Below, piece by piece: positions 63,150-64,000 of a stretch of 64,000 nt of DNA; the stretch's first letter is position 1; every line of letters starts with the position of its first letter. The stretch spans positions 496,001 through 560,000 of the forward strand of contig NZ_BCXE01000001.1 in assembly GCF_001894945.1 (NCBI RefSeq), given 5' to 3'. This DNA is from Rhodococcus ruber NBRC 15591 (GTDB taxonomy: Bacteria > Actinomycetota > Actinomycetes > Mycobacteriales > Mycobacteriaceae). Below the pieces are notes generated by a model. It was given only the letters and a program-made list of their open reading frames with translations. It was not told the origin of the DNA and searched no databases. Position numbers and translations under genes: made by a program.

Positions 63150-64000
63150 GACAGCGCCTCCTCGTGGGTCGCGTTCTCGAAACCGGCGAGGTAGTCGCGG
63201 TAGCGGGTGCGTTCCTCGGCGATCGCCGGGTGGTCGGTGGCGTAGACGTGGTCGAACATGCTCAGCGGCTCCGGATCCCGGGCGCCGAGGGTGCCGGCGC
63301 GCAACCGGGCCGCGGCCTCGTCCGCGGTGGCGCCGACCTCGTCGAAGAACCCGGCATCGGCGTGGCTCTCGCGCTCGAGCAGCCGGTGGAGCCGGTCGAT
63401 CGGATCCCGCATCCGCCACAGTTCGGCCTCGGCCGGGGTGCGGTAGCGGGTGGGGTCGTCGGAGGTGGTGTGCGGGCCCATCCGGTAGGTGACGGCCTCG
63501 ACGAACGACGGGCCGCTGCCCTCCCGTGCGTGCCGGGTGGCCTGGCGGGTGACGGCGAGCACCGCGAGCGCGTCGTTGCCGTCGACCTGCACGGCCGGCA
63601 TTCCGTACCCGGCGGCGCGCTGCGCGATCGGGACGGGACTGTGCGAGTGGACCGGGTTGCTGATCGCCCAGTGGTTGTTCTGGCAGAAGAAGACCACGCC
63701 CACCCCCCATGCGACGGCGAAGCCGAGCGCCTCGGCGATGTCGCCCTGACTCGTCGCGCCGTCGCCGAAGTAGACGACGGTGGCGATCTCGGCGCCGTCG
63801 AAGTGGGCGCCCATCGCGTAGCCGGTGGCGTGCAGCCCCTGGGAGCCGACGACGATCGCGGGGTTGGTCATGTTCACGGCGGCCGGGTCCCAGCCGGAGT
63901 GGGCGCAGCCACGCCACAACCGGGTCATGTCGGCGGGGTCGACGCCGCGGCACCAGGCCACGCCGTGCTCGCGGTAGCTGGTGAAGACGTAGTCGTCGCG
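63146..64000 (-). CDS. bkdA: 2-oxoacid dehydrogenase E1 component alpha subunit (N-terminus outside window)
   Basis: 285 codons visible, open to the window end, so the start lies beyond 64000. Present are the thiamine-diphosphate motif GDGATSQGDIAEALGFAVAWGVGVVFFCQNNHWAIS (GDG...NN), the substrate region VQVDGNDALAVLAV and the phosphorylation-type loop FVEAVTYRMGPHTTSDDPTRYR, and a C-terminal E1 alpha tail ending EEALS. The segment SYREHG near the window end is the conserved R-E-H of BCKDH/PDH E1 alpha. Overlaps the E1 beta gene by four bases. Confidence 0.92.
   Translation of the reverse strand, partial: RDDYVFTSYREHGVAWCRGVDPADMTRLWRGCAHSGWDPAAVNMTNPAIVVGSQGLHATGYAMGAHFDGAEIATVVYFGDGATSQGDIAEALGFAVAWGVGVVFFCQNNHWAISNPVHSHSPVPIAQRAAGYGMPAVQVDGNDALAVLAVTRQATRHAREGSGPSFVEAVTYRMGPHTTSDDPTRYRTPAEAELWRMRDPIDRLHRLLERESHADAGFFDEVGATADEAAARLRAGTLGARDPEPLSMFDHVYATDHPAIAEERTRYRDYLAGFENATHEEALS

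Overview
The window looks like chromosomal DNA of a high-GC mycolic-acid actinobacterium, most likely Rhodococcus or a close relative in the Nocardiaceae. Pointers are an antigen-85-type mycolyltransferase, a wax ester/diacylglycerol acyltransferase, Eis, a mycobacterial-type chorismate mutase, an EF-G2 paralogue, a DUF3558 lipoprotein, type VII-secretion-like small proteins and frequent GTG starts. I saw no rRNA, tRNA, CRISPR, transposase or phage gene.

Layout. 1-2038: flavin supply block (FMN reductase fragment, flavin reductase domain protein, RibBA). 2039-2467: remnant of a BRCT protein. 2468-6480: two divergent operons with WXG/ESX-like helical proteins, a DUF3558 lipoprotein, a 459-residue probable secreted protein and two small membrane proteins. 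6547-12635: leaderless eis, a DedA membrane protein, a class-C-type serine hydrolase lipoprotein, a DUF5994 protein, leaderless ppk2 and an alpha/beta hydrolase. 12649-19632: EF-G2, mycolyltransferase, aldehyde dehydrogenase, a sigma-like protein, chorismate mutase and a membrane protein. 19747-28856: lipid metabolism (thiolase, two acyl-CoA ligases, a MarR regulator, a decayed MaoC hydratase) and MalQ.

28905-33145 is the most unusual regulatory locus: a histidine kinase and its NarL-type response regulator lie divergent to one protein that joins a Hanks-type Ser/Thr kinase to a second, paralogous REC-LuxR regulator. 33198-37391: YbjN/TY-Chap-like protein, HSL-type esterase, WS/DGAT. 37398-40787: TPP riboswitch followed by tenA-thiY-thiX-thiZ, a thiamine pyrimidine salvage operon. 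40906-45509: type-B carboxylesterase, self-regulated FadR-type repressor with a histidine-box hydroxylase/desaturase, and small proteins including an alkyltransferase-like DNA repair protein. 45867-50939: a second notable locus, with a membrane protein, a natural SEDS glycosyltransferase/penicillin-binding protein fusion and a convergent full-length MreB, unexpected in a group that mostly grows at the poles without MreB.

51106-55793: small genes and a tight six-gene operon (DUF488, zinc ribbon, sirtuin, HIT, DinB/MPI-type, peptidase E). It is divergent from the proton-translocating transhydrogenase operon pntAA-pntAB-pntB (56038-58940), with a CRP/GlxR-like box between them. 59064-64000: a second FMN reductase, an MFS exporter and a branched-chain-type 2-oxoacid dehydrogenase operon (E1 alpha cut by the window end, E1 beta, E2).

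Regulatory signals seen directly: several starts placed 6-7 bases after a TANNNT box (leaderless transcripts), a FadR-type operator, a MarR-type operator overlapping a start codon, three CRP/GlxR-like boxes, a TPP riboswitch, and several different families of long intergenic inverted repeats.
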